Source: Mycolicibacter algericus DSM 45454 (GTDB taxonomy: Bacteria > Actinomycetota > Actinomycetes > Mycobacteriales > Mycobacteriaceae). Taken from it: a stretch of DNA of 64,000 nucleotides. Location: assembly GCF_002086455.1 (NCBI RefSeq), contig NZ_MVHC01000006.1, positions 1-64,000 on the forward strand. The letters are read 5' to 3'. The position numbers and the translations under genes were made by a program. Every line of letters starts with the position of its first letter. Position 1 is the stretch's first letter. Of the stretch, positions 30,251 through 41,288 are shown in pieces. Under the pieces are notes generated by a model, which was not told the DNA's origin, searched no databases, and saw nothing but the letters and a program-made list of their open reading frames with translations.

Positions 30251-30521
30251 ATGAAAGATCTGCAGATCCGGCGGCAGCCTGAAAGACCAGCTGGAAGACG
30301 GCCACTACGTGGTGCGCGCCGAGCTGCCGGGTATCGACCCGACCAAGGGCCGCTCGGAGTTCTCCTACGGCTCGTTCGTCCGGTCGGTCACGCTGCCGGC
30401 GGGCGCCGACGAGGACGACATCAAAGCCAGCTACAACAACGGCATCCTGACCGTTTCCGTGGCGGTCACCGAACCGGCCGCTCCACCCGAAAAACACATC
30501 AAGGTGCAGGTCGCCAGCTGA
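30251..30521 (+). pseudogene. hspX: Broken hspX (alpha-crystallin, Hsp20) gene
   Basis: A ribosome binding site AAAGGA and an ATG at 30251 are present, but that frame does not encode an Hsp20. In the neighbouring frame, opened by a TGA overlapping the ATG, the sequence reads SLKDQLEDGHYVVRAELPG, then GIDPTKGRSEFSYGSFVR, then PAGADEDDIKASYNNGILT and on to a stop at 30521. This closely follows HspX of M. tuberculosis (Rv2031c). The first 40 or so residues are lost, and about 24 residues between DPDK and GRSEF, the centre of the crystallin domain, are missing in frame. The only in-frame starts are GTGs at 30309 and 30312, giving about 70 residues. A functional chaperone is unlikely. Confidence 0.82.
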
Positions 30522-30545
30522 GCTGAGCGCCGGGATGGAATCGAA

Positions 30546-31448
30546 ATGTCTTCTACTACAGTAGGTTCCGGAATCATCGTCGGTGCCGACGGGTCACCGG
30601 CATCGCATGACGCCATCCGGTGGGCCGTCCATGCGGCGAAGATGCGCAATATCGGCCTGACCATAGTGCACGTGGTACCGCCACTGCCCCGGGGCTCGGT
30701 GGAGTTCGTCTCCGCCGCCGGCAGGACCGCGCTGCACAACGAGCGGGTATCGCAGGGACAGCGGGTGATCGCCGACGCGATCGGTCTCGCCCGCGCCGCC
30801 GAGCCCGCCACCGCGGGCCACCCGCTGGATGTCAGAGGTGAGGTGATCGAAGGCATCCCGGTGCCGACCCTGGTGGACCTGTCCAAAGCGGCGCGCCTGC
30901 TGGTGGTCGGCCCGCGCGGGCTGGGCATGATCGGCGAGACGCTGCTCGGCTCGGTCAGCTCCGAACTGGTGCGGCACGCCCATTGCCCGGTCGCGATCAT
31001 CCACGGCCGCGCACCCACCGCGGCGCAGCCGAACCGGCTGCCAGTGGTCGTGGGGATCGACGGGGACGCGACTTCCGCGCTGGCCACCGAGCTCGCGTTC
31101 GAGGAGGCGTCCTGGCGTGGGGTGGACTTGATCGCGCTGCACGCCGGCACGGACGGGTCCGCACTGCAGCTTCCGGATGCGGACTGGGCTGCGCTAAAGG
31201 CCGGCTCCGAGGCGGTGCTGGCCGAGGCCCTGGCCGGCTTCCAGGAGCGCTACCCCGACGTGGCGGTGCATCGCCTGCTGGTGCTCGACCGCCCGGCCAA
31301 GCACATCATCGAACATTCCAGATCGGCGCAGTTGGTCGTCGTCGGCAGCCACGGTCGGGGCGGTTTCGCCGGCATGTTGCTGGGCTCGGTAAGCCGCGCC
31401 GTGGTCCACGCGGCCCGCACGCCCGTGATCGTGGCGCGGGCCGGCTGA
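30546..31448 (+). CDS. Tandem universal stress protein
   Basis: Protein of 300 residues with two UspA domains. The first (about 8-150) opens GIIVGADGSPASHDAI and ends LLVVGPRGLGMIGETLLGSVSSELV. The second (about 160-298) opens VVVGIDGDATSALAT and ends VVVGSHGRGGFAGMLLGSVSRAV. The closing G-2X-G-9X-GS pattern for ATP is present in both. Such tandem proteins (Rv2005c, Rv2623, Rv2028c) are induced by hypoxia and nitric oxide through DosR in M. tuberculosis. It begins 24 bp after the hspX remnant and has no promoter of its own that I can see. Confidence 0.92.
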   Translation: MSSTTVGSGIIVGADGSPASHDAIRWAVHAAKMRNIGLTIVHVVPPLPRGSVEFVSAAGRTALHNERVSQGQRVIADAIGLARAAEPATAGHPLDVRGEVIEGIPVPTLVDLSKAARLLVVGPRGLGMIGETLLGSVSSELVRHAHCPVAIIHGRAPTAAQPNRLPVVVGIDGDATSALATELAFEEASWRGVDLIALHAGTDGSALQLPDADWAALKAGSEAVLAEALAGFQERYPDVAVHRLLVLDRPAKHIIEHSRSAQLVVVGSHGRGGFAGMLLGSVSRAVVHAARTPVIVARAG

Positions 31449-31454
31449 CCGCCG

Positions 31455-31688
31455 TCAGCTGTACTTGATCAGCAGACCGACCGCGATGATCGACACCAGC
31501 CAGATGGCGATGACGAAGTAGGTCAGCCGGTCGAGGTTCTTCTCGACCACCGTCGAGCCCGACAGGCTGGACTGCACGCCGCCGCCGAACAGGGTGGACA
31601 GGCCGCCGCCCTTGGCGCGGTGCAGCAGCACCAGCAGCATCACCAGCAGGCTGGTGATCACCAAGAGGATCTGCAGCGTCAAGATCAT
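31455..31688 (-). CDS. secG: SecG preprotein translocase subunit
   Basis: Protein of 77 residues with two hydrophobic segments (about 3-22 and 55-74) joined by a loop with HRAKGGGLSTLFGGG, the conserved SecG loop. It is the auxiliary subunit of the SecYEG channel in the plasma membrane. It is convergent with the stress protein gene (6 bp apart). It lies 29 bp after tpiA on the same strand, so it probably shares the glycolytic transcript, as in M. tuberculosis (Rv1440). Confidence 0.94.
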   Translation of the reverse strand: MILTLQILLVITSLLVMLLVLLHRAKGGGLSTLFGGGVQSSLSGSTVVEKNLDRLTYFVIAIWLVSIIAVGLLIKYS

Positions 31689-31717
31689 GGCGCTACCCTA
31701 CCGTTGCCCGGCTGCCA

Positions 31718-32503
31718 TCACGGGAGCGGCCCGCCGGCCGCCAGCGCCGCCAAGGTGGCGAACTGCTCGCCGTCCAACGACGCCCCGCCGACCAGACCGC
31801 CGTCGACGTCGGGCTGGGCGATGAGTTCCGCGACGTTCTTGGCGTTGACCGAGCCGCCGTAGAGCACCCGTACCGCCTCGGCGATCTTCGGGGAGGCGAG
31901 CTTGCCCAGTTCGGCGCGGATCGCCGCGCACACCTCCTGGGCGTCGGCGGCACCGGCGACCCGGCCGGTGCCGATCGCCCACACCGGTTCGTAGGCGATG
32001 ACGCTCGCACCGATCTGTTCGGCGCTCAGCCCGGACAGCGAGCCGCGCAGCTGGTCCACGCAGTACTCGACGTGGTTGCCGGCTTCCCGGATCTCGAGGT
32101 GTTCGCCGACGCAGATGATCGGGGTGAGCCCGTGCTTGAGCGCGGCGGCGGCCTTGGCGGCCACCAGCGCGTCGTCCTCGCCGTGGTAGCTGCGCCGTTC
32201 GGAGTGGCCGACGACGACGTAGCTGCAGCCCAGCTTGGCCAGGAACGCCCCGCTGATCTCGCCGGTGTAGGCGCCCGCGTCGTGCTGCGAGAGGTCCTGG
32301 GCGCCGAAGGTCAGCCGAAGCTTGTCCCCGTCGACCAGCGTCTGCACACTACGCAGGTCGGTGAACGGCGGCAGCACCGTGACGTCGACCTTGTCGTAGT
32401 ACTTGTCCGGCAGCGAGAACGCCACCTTCTGCACCAGTGCGATCGCCTCGAAGTGGTTGAGGTTCATCTTCCAGTTGCCGGCGATCAGCGGTTTGCGGCT
32501 CAT
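31718..32503 (-). CDS. tpiA: Triosephosphate isomerase
   Basis: TIM-barrel enzyme of 261 residues (Rv1438). It interconverts dihydroxyacetone phosphate and glyceraldehyde 3-phosphate. The substrate lysine is in AGNWKMN, the catalytic histidine in VVGHSERR, and the glutamate in [23 protein letters not shown] is the phosphate loop. The ATG overlaps the pgk stop by 4 bp. Confidence 0.97.
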   Translation of the reverse strand: MSRKPLIAGNWKMNLNHFEAIALVQKVAFSLPDKYYDKVDVTVLPPFTDLRSVQTLVDGDKLRLTFGAQDLSQHDAGAYTGEISGAFLAKLGCSYVVVGHSERRSYHGEDDALVAAKAAAALKHGLTPIICVGEHLEIREAGNHVEYCVDQLRGSLSGLSAEQIGASVIAYEPVWAIGTGRVAGAADAQEVCAAIRAELGKLASPKIAEAVRVLYGGSVNAKNVAELIAQPDVDGGLVGGASLDGEQFATLAALAAGGPLP

Positions 32504-33744
32504 TGCGCCCCTCCGGTTTCCAGTACCTGCAGGCCTGGCAGTGGTTTTCCCTCAAGGTATTCCAGCGACGCCCCACCGCCGGTGGAGATGTGCGAGAAAC
32601 CGTCCTCGGGCAGGCCGAGCGCCCGAACCGCCGCGGCGGAGTCCCCGCCGCCGACGACGCTGAACGCGCCCTTGCCGGTGGCCGTTGCGATCGCCTCGGC
32701 CACGCCCTTGGTGCCGGCGGCGAACGCCGGGAACTCGAACACGCCCATCGGCCCGTTCCAGAAGATGGTCTTGGCGTTGGCCAGCAGCGCGGCGAAGCGC
32801 TGCACCGAGCCGGGGCCGATGTCCAGCCCCATCTTGCCCTCCGGAATCTCATCGGCGGCAACGGTTTCCGGGGTGGCGCCGGCGTCGAACTTGTCGGCGA
32901 CGACGATGTCGACCGGGAGCCGCAGCACGTCGGCGTAGTCGTCGAGCAGTTGCCGGCAGGTGTCGACCATGTCGGCCTCCAGCAGCGAGGTCCCGACCTG
33001 AAGACCCTGGGCGGCCAGGAAGGTGAAGCACATGCCGCCGCCGATCACGATGGAATCGGCCTTGGTCGCCAGCGACTTGATGACACCGAGCTTGTCGGAG
33101 ACCTTCGACCCGCCCAGCACCACGGCATAGGGCCGCTCGGTCGACTCGGTCAGCTGCCGCAGCACCTGGATCTCCGCGGCGACCAGCGTTCCGGCGTACG
33201 ACGGCAGCAGGGTGGCGATGTCGTACACCGAGGCCTGTTTGCGGTGCACCACACCGAAGCCGTCGGAGACGAACGCCCCCGAGGAGCCGTCCGGCGCGGC
33301 GACCAGTTCGGCCAGCGCCCGCGCCAGCGCGAGGCGCTCCTGATCGTCCTTGCTGGTCTCGCGGGCGTCGAACCGGATGTTCTCCAGCAGCAGCACGTCG
33401 CCGTCGGTGAGGCCTTCGGCGCGGGCCAGCGCGTCGGTGCCGACCACATCACCGGCCAGCTGGACGTGCCGACCCAGTTGCTCTCCGAGTGCGGCGGCAA
33501 CCGGGGCCAGCGACAGCTTGGGGTCCGGCCCGTTCTTGGGCCGGCCCAGGTGCGCGGCCACCACCACCTTGGCGCCGGCGTCGACCAGCGCGCGCAGCGA
33601 GGGCACCGACGCGGTGATCCGGCCCCGGTCGGTGATCTTGCCCTCGTCGAGGGGAACGTTCAGGTCGGAGCGCACCAACACGCCCCGCCCCGAAACCCCC
33701 TCGGCGATCAGTTCTGAAACAGCCTTGACTGAAGACACAGCCAC
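32500..33744 (-). CDS. pgk: Phosphoglycerate kinase
   Basis: Enzyme of 414 residues (Rv1437). It transfers phosphate from 1,3-bisphosphoglycerate to ADP. N-domain segments are [11 protein letters not shown] and [11 protein letters not shown]. The C-domain has [36 protein letters not shown] and [11 protein letters not shown]. The GTG at 33744 is chosen because AAGAG lies 5 nt upstream. A GTG two codons later is possible. It begins 8 bp after the gap stop. Confidence 0.96.
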   Translation of the reverse strand: MAVSSVKAVSELIAEGVSGRGVLVRSDLNVPLDEGKITDRGRITASVPSLRALVDAGAKVVVAAHLGRPKNGPDPKLSLAPVAAALGEQLGRHVQLAGDVVGTDALARAEGLTDGDVLLLENIRFDARETSKDDQERLALARALAELVAAPDGSSGAFVSDGFGVVHRKQASVYDIATLLPSYAGTLVAAEIQVLRQLTESTERPYAVVLGGSKVSDKLGVIKSLATKADSIVIGGGMCFTFLAAQGLQVGTSLLEADMVDTCRQLLDDYADVLRLPVDIVVADKFDAGATPETVAADEIPEGKMGLDIGPGSVQRFAALLANAKTIFWNGPMGVFEFPAFAAGTKGVAEAIATATGKGAFSVVGGGDSAAAVRALGLPEDGFSHISTGGGASLEYLEGKPLPGLQVLETGGAQ

Positions 33745-33752
33745 GATCGCTC

Positions 33753-34877
<1,125 letters not shown>

Positions 34878-36608
34878 TTACTGCGCGGTGATGCGGACCG
34901 GAAACTCGTCGCCGGGCTCGGGCCACGGTTGCCGGCTGAGCATGTCGGCCACGGCCACATACCCGGCTTCGATCAGCCCGGATTTGGCGTCGACGATCCG
35001 GTAGGCCTGTTCCTGGCGGTGGATGGGCTGGCCTTCCAGCACGATCACCCGCAGGTCGCCTTCGGCGAAGTGGCAGCGGCGCTGCACCGCGGCCAGCAGT
35101 TGCTCGTTGTGCAGGTGTCCTTCGCCGAAGTTCCAGCCGATCAGCGGGCCGGCGATGATCTCGCCGTCGCGGATGCTGTAGTCGGCCGGGTTCTCCACCG
35201 CGCGGTACACCAGTCCGTTCAGCGCCCGGCCGTGCAGGTGCATGGCACGAAACGCCCCCGGGACCTTGTCTGCCACCAGGTCGGCGGTTGCTTGGTCGTA
35301 GAACCTGGCCAACTGGTTGATGACCAGTGCGGAGCTCTTGACGATGTTGGTTTCCAGGGTGTCCTCGGCGCCGGCGCGGAAGCACCAGAAGCTGGCCGCC
35401 CAGTTTCCCGCGTAGTACCGCATCGCCGGGAGGAACGAAATCTGTTGCGGAAACATGTTTCCGGCGACTGGAATCACGACGAGTCCTACGAGCAGGACGG
35501 CCAGCAGCCACGGCGACCGCAGGTCGTAGACGCTGATCTCGGGGTGCTGCCCGAACAGGAAGAACAGCGAGAACAGGACGAACACATTCCATTCCAGCGG
35601 GACTCCCATCGGGAGGTTGGAGAGAATGTTGAGGTGGAACACCACCATGAACGCGATCAGGAACCACCGCCACGGGTGGTCACCGGCGACGAGCACCAGT
35701 AGCGCCGGAACCACGAATTCGGCTGTGGTGCCGCCGACGTGTGCCATCAGCTGCGGTATCCGGGTGGGGCGCAGATCGTTGACGTGATCCCGGTACATCC
35801 GGTGTTTGACACCGGTGAAGATCTTCGAGCGCAGCAGCGCGTTGTTGCTCGTCATCACCGCGACCACGTAGGGAAAGTGGTGGTTGAGTTTGGAGGTTGC
35901 CGCGCCCCACCACAACCCGAGGATGATGAGCTTGAACGCGGCCATCTGGTCGACGTAGGGAAAGAAGAAGACCAGCAACGTCAGCCCGTAATGCTCGGCG
36001 CGGGCCGCCAGAAAGATGGTCTTGTCCCGCAGACCCAGCAGGACCAGCGCCGCGATCATCGGCACCACGAGTCTCGGGTCGAGCAGGCCCACCGGGCCGG
36101 GGTCGCCCCGCCCCGGTGACAGCAGGACCCAGATCCCCGACGCCAGCACCCCGGCGTACAGCGCGACGTCGACGACGGTGCGGGTGTCGCCGCTGCTGAA
36201 TGGAACCTTGCCGGGCCACGGCGGCAACCGGATCGTGTTGGGCCGCAACCAATACAGCGCACCACCGATCGGCGGCCAGAACCGGGCGGTCAGCGGACCG
36301 GACCCGCAACCCAGGCCCAGGATCTCGAACAGCAGACTGAACACCACGAGTTTCTGGTAGGCGATCGGCTGCGTCCACCATTCGCCGATCCGGCCCAGGC
36401 CGCCCAGCCCCGGGGTCAGTGCGATGACCGCCGCCGCGCCCACGGCGTAGGCCACGACCTTGAGCAGGTAGATCAGATACACCCCGGACGGGGTACCGAA
36501 GCCGTGTTCGGCCCAGTGCCGGCTGCAGACCTGAATCCGGGCCGCCCACCCGGTGGAGCGCCAGCCCTCGGGATCCACGTCGGGAGCCGACGGTTTGATG
36601 AACCCCAT
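34878..36608 (-). CDS. Multi-pass membrane protein, DUF3556-like, function unknown
   Basis: Protein of 576 residues. After a soluble start with GWAARIQVCSRHWAEHGFGTP, about nine to ten hydrophobic segments run from residue 45 to about 405. The C-terminal 150 residues are soluble. Segments such as HVGGTTAEFVVPALLVL, HLNILSNLPMGVPLEWN and GWNFGEGHLHNEQLL suggest the actinobacterial DUF3556 family, as I recall it. No catalytic motif is evident, although several histidines lie at membrane edges. It is not part of the M. tuberculosis gap-whiA interval as I remember it. It is divergent from the glycosyltransferase-like gene across 178 bp in which I see nothing clear. Confidence 0.6.
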   Translation of the reverse strand: MGFIKPSAPDVDPEGWRSTGWAARIQVCSRHWAEHGFGTPSGVYLIYLLKVVAYAVGAAAVIALTPGLGGLGRIGEWWTQPIAYQKLVVFSLLFEILGLGCGSGPLTARFWPPIGGALYWLRPNTIRLPPWPGKVPFSSGDTRTVVDVALYAGVLASGIWVLLSPGRGDPGPVGLLDPRLVVPMIAALVLLGLRDKTIFLAARAEHYGLTLLVFFFPYVDQMAAFKLIILGLWWGAATSKLNHHFPYVVAVMTSNNALLRSKIFTGVKHRMYRDHVNDLRPTRIPQLMAHVGGTTAEFVVPALLVLVAGDHPWRWFLIAFMVVFHLNILSNLPMGVPLEWNVFVLFSLFFLFGQHPEISVYDLRSPWLLAVLLVGLVVIPVAGNMFPQQISFLPAMRYYAGNWAASFWCFRAGAEDTLETNIVKSSALVINQLARFYDQATADLVADKVPGAFRAMHLHGRALNGLVYRAVENPADYSIRDGEIIAGPLIGWNFGEGHLHNEQLLAAVQRRCHFAEGDLRVIVLEGQPIHRQEQAYRIVDAKSGLIEAGYVAVADMLSRQPWPEPGDEFPVRITAQ

Positions 36609-36786
36609 GCTGCCCTCGCTCCCTGCCGTGTGCCGCGTTCAGTTATATCGGTAACCGCAGCCGTGCGAGGCGATTTCGGGTTGGACGCCGCTAGCGTCGA
36701 CCATGATTCACCAGCTTCCGGGTCACTACGCCTAGGATCCAATTTCGCAACACCCATTCCTTCAAGCTGCGGGACGGCGGTAGGTC

Positions 36787-38295
36787 TTGAGCGATTCAGC
36801 GGTTGCGCATCGGCCCGCGATAGCGCGGCTACCGGTGACGGTCGTGGCGGCGATCGCCGCCGCGGTTCATCTGGTGGTGGCGACCAGGTACGGCTGGTTC
36901 CCCGATGAGTTCTATTTCGTGATCTGCGGTCGCCACCCGGCGTGGGGATATGTCGATCAACCTCCGCTGGTGCCGCTGCTGGCGCGTGTCGCCGAAGCCC
37001 TCCCCGGGGGTAGTCTGCTGACGCTGCGGTTGTTCGCCATCGCCGCGCACGTCGGTTGCATCGTGTCAGCGGCTCTGCTGACGGCGGAACTCGGCGGCCG
37101 ACGTCTCGCGCAAATCATCGCCGCCGCAGCCGTTGCATCCTCTCCGGCGTTCGTTGGGCTCTCCGCGTTTTTCGGCCCGACCGTCACCGACCAGCTCATC
37201 TGGGTGGCCGTGCTCGCGTTGGTCGCGCGCGCACTACGCCGCGACACCGCGCCATCTTGGCTGCTTGCCGGTGCAGCCGCCGGAATCGGGCTCGAGAATA
37301 AGCACACCGCCGCCGTACTAATTGCCGGAATTGCTGCAGGCCTGGTGATGTTCCGGCGCGAGACGCTGCGTACCCCACGCCCCTGGCTTGCCGCCGGCCT
37401 GACGCTTCTGCTGGCCACCCCGAACCTTTGGTGGCTCGCGACGCATGGGTGGCCGAATCTGCGGTTCGCGCAGATGATCGCAGAACATTCGCGCAACACC
37501 TTGGGTTCGCTGCTCCAGCTGCCACTGTTGACAGTGGTGGTCGCCGGCCCGCTACTGGTTGTGTTGTGGGCGTTTGGGATCCGGTGGTTGATCTCACCGG
37601 CTCAGCGTGAGCATCGGTGGATGCTGGTCGTGGTTGCGGTGGCACTGATCGCCTTCACCAGCGCCAGCGGCAGACCGTACTACGCGGCTCCGGTCTTCGC
37701 CGTGCTGTTCGCTGCCGGAGCGGTGCGTGTCGAATCTGCTCGACGTGCCCGTCTGCAACTCGACGAAACGCGCGAAAGTGGTTGGCCGCCACTGCGCTGG
37801 ACGGCCACGCTTGCGGTGTCGTTCGTGGGCGCCGTCCTCCTCTGCCTACCTGTGCTACCGATCTCGACGGCCCAGGCATTGCGCACGATCAACCCGTGGC
37901 TGGCCTCAACATACGGTTGGCCACAGTTCACTGAACAGGTGGTTGCCGCAGCTTCACCCCTGCCCGCAGACGTCCCGATCTTCGCCGGTTACTACACCGA
38001 AGCCGGCGCGTTGACCATCCTCGGACCAGCTGCTGATCTTCGACATCCCGTTTACAGCGCGCATAACAACTACGCTCTGTGGGGCCCGCCGACGGGCCGC
38101 GTGGACACCGTGCTCTGCGTTGGCGACTTCCCGCGCAGTTATCTACTCGACTTCTGGTCCCAGGTCACACCGTTGGCGACTGTCGTCGCCGATGATGGCA
38201 AACACACCTGGGAAACCGATCGCACGATTTACCTGTGCCAGCAGCCTCGCGGCACCTGGGCGCAGATGTGGCCATCTCTTAGCCACTTTCACTGA
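36787..38295 (+). CDS. GT39/ArnT-like polyprenyl-phosphate glycosyltransferase
   Basis: GT-C membrane glycosyltransferase of 502 residues. The first hydrophobic segment leads to YGWFPDEFYFVICGRHPAWGYVDQPPLVPLL. DEFYF supplies the acidic DE motif of the family and the following loop is typical of ArnT/PMT_2 proteins. About ten further hydrophobic segments follow, and a soluble domain of about 110 residues (from about residue 375) ends with CVGDFPRSYLLDFWSQV. It probably moves a sugar from a lipid-phosphate carrier on the outer membrane face. The acceptor is unknown. The best start is a TTG at 36787. Codon choice looks less GC-rich than its neighbours, a possible sign of transfer. Confidence 0.78.
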   Translation: MSDSAVAHRPAIARLPVTVVAAIAAAVHLVVATRYGWFPDEFYFVICGRHPAWGYVDQPPLVPLLARVAEALPGGSLLTLRLFAIAAHVGCIVSAALLTAELGGRRLAQIIAAAAVASSPAFVGLSAFFGPTVTDQLIWVAVLALVARALRRDTAPSWLLAGAAAGIGLENKHTAAVLIAGIAAGLVMFRRETLRTPRPWLAAGLTLLLATPNLWWLATHGWPNLRFAQMIAEHSRNTLGSLLQLPLLTVVVAGPLLVVLWAFGIRWLISPAQREHRWMLVVVAVALIAFTSASGRPYYAAPVFAVLFAAGAVRVESARRARLQLDETRESGWPPLRWTATLAVSFVGAVLLCLPVLPISTAQALRTINPWLASTYGWPQFTEQVVAAASPLPADVPIFAGYYTEAGALTILGPAADLRHPVYSAHNNYALWGPPTGRVDTVLCVGDFPRSYLLDFWSQVTPLATVVADDGKHTWETDRTIYLCQQPRGTWAQMWPSLSHFH

Positions 38296-38302
38296 CGGCT
38301 CC

Positions 38303-39286
38303 TCAGGCGTCTTCCAGCAACTCCGGGGTGACCGCGGACTCGGTGTCGGGGATGCCGTCCTGCTTGGCCTTGCGGTCGGCCATCGACAACAACCGCCGAA
38401 TCCGGCCGGCCACCGCATCTTTGGTCATCGGCGGATCGGCGAGCCGGCCCAGTTCCTCCAGCGACGCCTGCCGGTGCTCGACGCGCAGCCTGCCGGCCGA
38501 GGCCAGGTGCTCGGGGACGGTGTCGCCCAGAATGTCCAGGGCGCGTTCCACCCGCGCCGCGGCGGCCACCGCGGCGCGGGCCGAACGACGCAGGTTGGCG
38601 TCGTCGAAGTTGGCCAGCCGGTTGGCCGTCGCACGCACCTCACGGCGAATCCGGCGTTCCTCCCACACCAGCCGGGTGTCCTGGGCGCCCATCCTGGTCA
38701 GCAATGCGCCGATCGCCTCGCCGTCACGCACCACCACCCGGTCCGCACCGCGCACCTCGCGGGCCTTCGCGCTGACCCCGAGCCGCCGTGCCGCACCGAC
38801 CAGCGCCAGCGCCGCCTCCGGACCGGGACAACCGACCTCCAGCGCCGAGGACCGGCCCGGCTCCGTCAACGATCCGTGCGCCAAAAACGCTCCCCGCCAA
38901 GCGGCTTCGGCGTCGGCCACGCTGCCGCCGACGACCTGGGCGGGCAGGCCGCGCACCGGCCGGCCACGTAAGTCCAGCAATCCGGTCTGGCGGGCCAGTG
39001 CTTCCCCGTCCTTGGTGACCCGCAGCACGTAGCGGGTGTTCTTGCGCATCCCGCTCGCCGACAGAACGTGCACGATCGCGCTGTAGCCGTACAAGTCGAA
39101 GATGTCCTTGCGCAACCGGCGCGCGATGACGCCCAGATCCACCTCGGCTTCGACCACGACCCGACCGGCCACGATGTGCAGCCCGCCGGCGAAGCGCAGC
39201 AACGCCGCGACCTCGGCGCGGCGCGCCGTGACCGAACTAACCACGAGACGGCTCAGCTCGTCCTTGACTTCCGCCGTCATCGCCAC
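38303..39286 (-). CDS. whiA: WhiA DNA-binding protein
   Basis: WhiA of 327 residues (Rv1423). The N-terminal two thirds resemble a LAGLIDADG homing-endonuclease fold without catalytic residues ([28 protein letters not shown]). The C-terminus is a helix-turn-helix ([23 protein letters not shown]). In Streptomyces WhiA works with WhiB on sporulation division genes. In mycobacteria it is conserved with division-linked roles. The GTG at 39286 is used, matching MAMT in M. tuberculosis. An ATG two codons later is possible. It overlaps yvcK by 10 bp. Confidence 0.95.
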   Translation of the reverse strand: MAMTAEVKDELSRLVVSSVTARRAEVAALLRFAGGLHIVAGRVVVEAEVDLGVIARRLRKDIFDLYGYSAIVHVLSASGMRKNTRYVLRVTKDGEALARQTGLLDLRGRPVRGLPAQVVGGSVADAEAAWRGAFLAHGSLTEPGRSSALEVGCPGPEAALALVGAARRLGVSAKAREVRGADRVVVRDGEAIGALLTRMGAQDTRLVWEERRIRREVRATANRLANFDDANLRRSARAAVAAAARVERALDILGDTVPEHLASAGRLRVEHRQASLEELGRLADPPMTKDAVAGRIRRLLSMADRKAKQDGIPDTESAVTPELLEDA

Positions 39287-40356
39287 GACTTGTCACCTCC
39301 CGGCCCGAGCCCGCTCGGTCCACTCACGCCGGATCGCCGGCCCCCGCCCTCGACGGGCGCTGTGGCCGGTGTCGGGATCCGCGGCGACGACGCGCCGGCT
39401 GCCCGAACCTCGTCCAGCGCTGCCGCCAACTTTCCTGGGTCATGTAAAGGTGTACCAGGTCTGGCGACGTCCACGAACCGAACCTCGGCTTCGAACAAGG
39501 TCGCCGCGCGACGCAACTGTTCGCGTTCGCGCTCGCTGGGCACCCGGCCGGCGTCGATGATGATGTGATCGACGGTGAAACCCGGGGCGTGCTGGGCCAA
39601 GACGTGCAGATGCCGCTCGACCGAGAATCCGGCGGTCTCCCCCGGTTCGGCGACCAGGTTGAGCACCAGGGCGCGGCGGGCTTTGGTGCCCTGCAGCGCC
39701 GAGGCCAGCCCGGGCACCAGCAGGTGCGGGATCACGCTGGTGAACCACGATCCCGGGCCCAGCACCACCAGATCCGCCGCCATGATGGCGTCGACGGCTT
39801 GCCGGGTCGCCGGCGGATTGCCCGGCAGCAGCCGCACCCGGCGAACCTTGCCCGGCGTGGTCGCGATCGCCACCTGGCCCCGGATCACCCCAAACAGCCG
39901 CGGGTCGGCGTCGAGTCCGGACACGTCGGCTTCGATCTGCAGCGCGATCGGGCACATCGGCAGCACCCGTCCCTTGACGCCGAGCATCCGCCCGAGTTCA
40001 TCGAGCGCCGCCACCGGGTCGGCCAGCACCTCATTGAGTCCGGCCAGCAGCAGATTGCCGATCGGGTGGCCGGCCAGCGCCCCGGTGCCGCCGAACCGGT
40101 GCTGCAGGATGGTGGCCCACAGCCGTCCGGTGGGGCTGTCGGAGGCCAATGCCGCCAGCGCCATGCGGAGATCCCCCGGCGGCACCACGTCCAGCTCGCC
40201 GCGCAACCTCCCCGACGAGCCGCCGTCGTCGGCCACGGTGACCACCGCCGTAACGTGCGGGGTCAGCCGCCGGGCAGCCGACAGCGTCGCATACAGACCG
40301 TGCCCGCCGCCGAGCGCAACGATGCCCGGGTTACCGCCGGCGGGCTCGATGCTCAT
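39277..40356 (-). CDS. yvcK: YvcK/CuvA-like gluconeogenesis factor
   Basis: Protein of 359 residues (Rv1422) of the YvcK/CofD-like family. The nucleotide-sugar site is in [17 protein letters not shown] (about 10-26), followed by [17 protein letters not shown]. In Bacillus and mycobacteria YvcK/CuvA binds UDP-sugars, sits near the cell pole and supports peptidoglycan synthesis on non-sugar carbon. The ATG at 40356 is chosen from the start MSIEPAGG and overlaps the rapZ stop by 4 bp. The four genes rapZ-yvcK-whiA with uvrC are a conserved actinobacterial unit. Confidence 0.93.
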   Translation of the reverse strand: MSIEPAGGNPGIVALGGGHGLYATLSAARRLTPHVTAVVTVADDGGSSGRLRGELDVVPPGDLRMALAALASDSPTGRLWATILQHRFGGTGALAGHPIGNLLLAGLNEVLADPVAALDELGRMLGVKGRVLPMCPIALQIEADVSGLDADPRLFGVIRGQVAIATTPGKVRRVRLLPGNPPATRQAVDAIMAADLVVLGPGSWFTSVIPHLLVPGLASALQGTKARRALVLNLVAEPGETAGFSVERHLHVLAQHAPGFTVDHIIIDAGRVPSEREREQLRRAATLFEAEVRFVDVARPGTPLHDPGKLAAALDEVRAAGASSPRIPTPATAPVEGGGRRSGVSGPSGLGPGGDKSWR

Positions 40357-41288
40357 TCGCGACCCAGATCCCGGTGCAGTACGCGCACCGACAGCTCGTC
40401 CAACGCGTCCTCGGTGTCCAACCGCTGCGCCAGCGCCTCGGCGATGGCGACACTGCGGTGCTTGCCGCCGGTGCACCCGATGGCCACGGTCATGTATCGC
40501 TTTCCCTCTCGTCGGTAGCCGCCCACCACCAGCGACAGCAGCCGATGGTAGGCGTCGAGGAATTCGTCTGCACCCGGCTGGCTCAACACGTAGTCGCGCA
40601 CCGCCGGATGCTGGCCGGTGTGCGGACGCAGTTCGTCGACCCAGTGCGGATTGGGTAGAAACCGCACGTCCATCACCATGTCGGCGTCCATCGGCAGACC
40701 GTACTTGTAGCCGAAGGACTCGACGGTAACCGATGTCGGAGCACTGATGGCGTCCCCGCCGAACATCTCCTCGATGCTCTCCCGCAGCTCACGCACACTG
40801 AGCACCGAGGTGTCGATCACCAGGTCGGCCACCGCACGCACCGGCGCCAGCATGACCCGCTCGGCGGTGATGCCCTCGGTGAGCGTCTGCTGGCCCTGCA
40901 GCGGATGACTGCGCCGGTTGTGCTCGTAGCGGCGGATCAACACGTCGTCGCCGGCCTCCATGAACAGCACCCGCGGGTTGATGCCGCGGGTGGCCAGCTC
41001 GGTGCGCACCGAGTCGAGGTCACCGGTGAATCCGGCCGAACGCACGTCCATCACCACCGCCAGCTGGGTGATCCGGGAGCCTGCCGCCAATCCCAGGTCC
41101 ACCATCCGGGCGATCAGCTCCGGCGGCAAGTTGTCCGCGACGTACCAGCCCAGGTCCTCGAGCACCTTGGCCGCGGTCCCGCGCCCCGCACCGGACAGCC
41201 CGGTGACCAGCACCACGTCGATGCCCGCGCCGTCGCCGGGGCCGCCGACGTCGCGTTCCCGCACGCCCTTCGGTAATTCGCTGTTCAT
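40353..41288 (-). CDS. rapZ: RapZ-like nucleotide-binding protein
   Basis: RapZ (YvcJ) family protein of 311 residues (Rv1421). The P-loop reads [18 protein letters not shown], where the usual GKS/GKT lysine is arginine. [10 protein letters not shown] and [16 protein letters not shown] are the other family motifs. The last is in the C-terminal domain, which binds RNA in E. coli RapZ. The arginine variant is shared with M. tuberculosis as I recall it, so it is not damage. The ATG overlaps the uvrC stop by 4 bp. Confidence 0.92.
   Translation of the reverse strand: MNSELPKGVRERDVGGPGDGAGIDVVLVTGLSGAGRGTAAKVLEDLGWYVADNLPPELIARMVDLGLAAGSRITQLAVVMDVRSAGFTGDLDSVRTELATRGINPRVLFMEAGDDVLIRRYEHNRRSHPLQGQQTLTEGITAERVMLAPVRAVADLVIDTSVLSVRELRESIEEMFGGDAISAPTSVTVESFGYKYGLPMDADMVMDVRFLPNPHWVDELRPHTGQHPAVRDYVLSQPGADEFLDAYHRLLSLVVGGYRREGKRYMTVAIGCTGGKHRSVAIAEALAQRLDTEDALDELSVRVLHRDLGRE

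Noticed and set aside
30546..30575. Palindrome-like CTACTACAGTAG at the start of the stress protein gene as a further copy of the ctaA/ctaB motif
   Set aside because: It lies inside coding sequence, lacks the full 9-mer and has no promoter context.
40353..41288. RapZ Walker A lysine replaced by arginine as a sign of decay
   Set aside because: The same residue occurs in the M. tuberculosis protein as I recall it, and all other motifs are intact.
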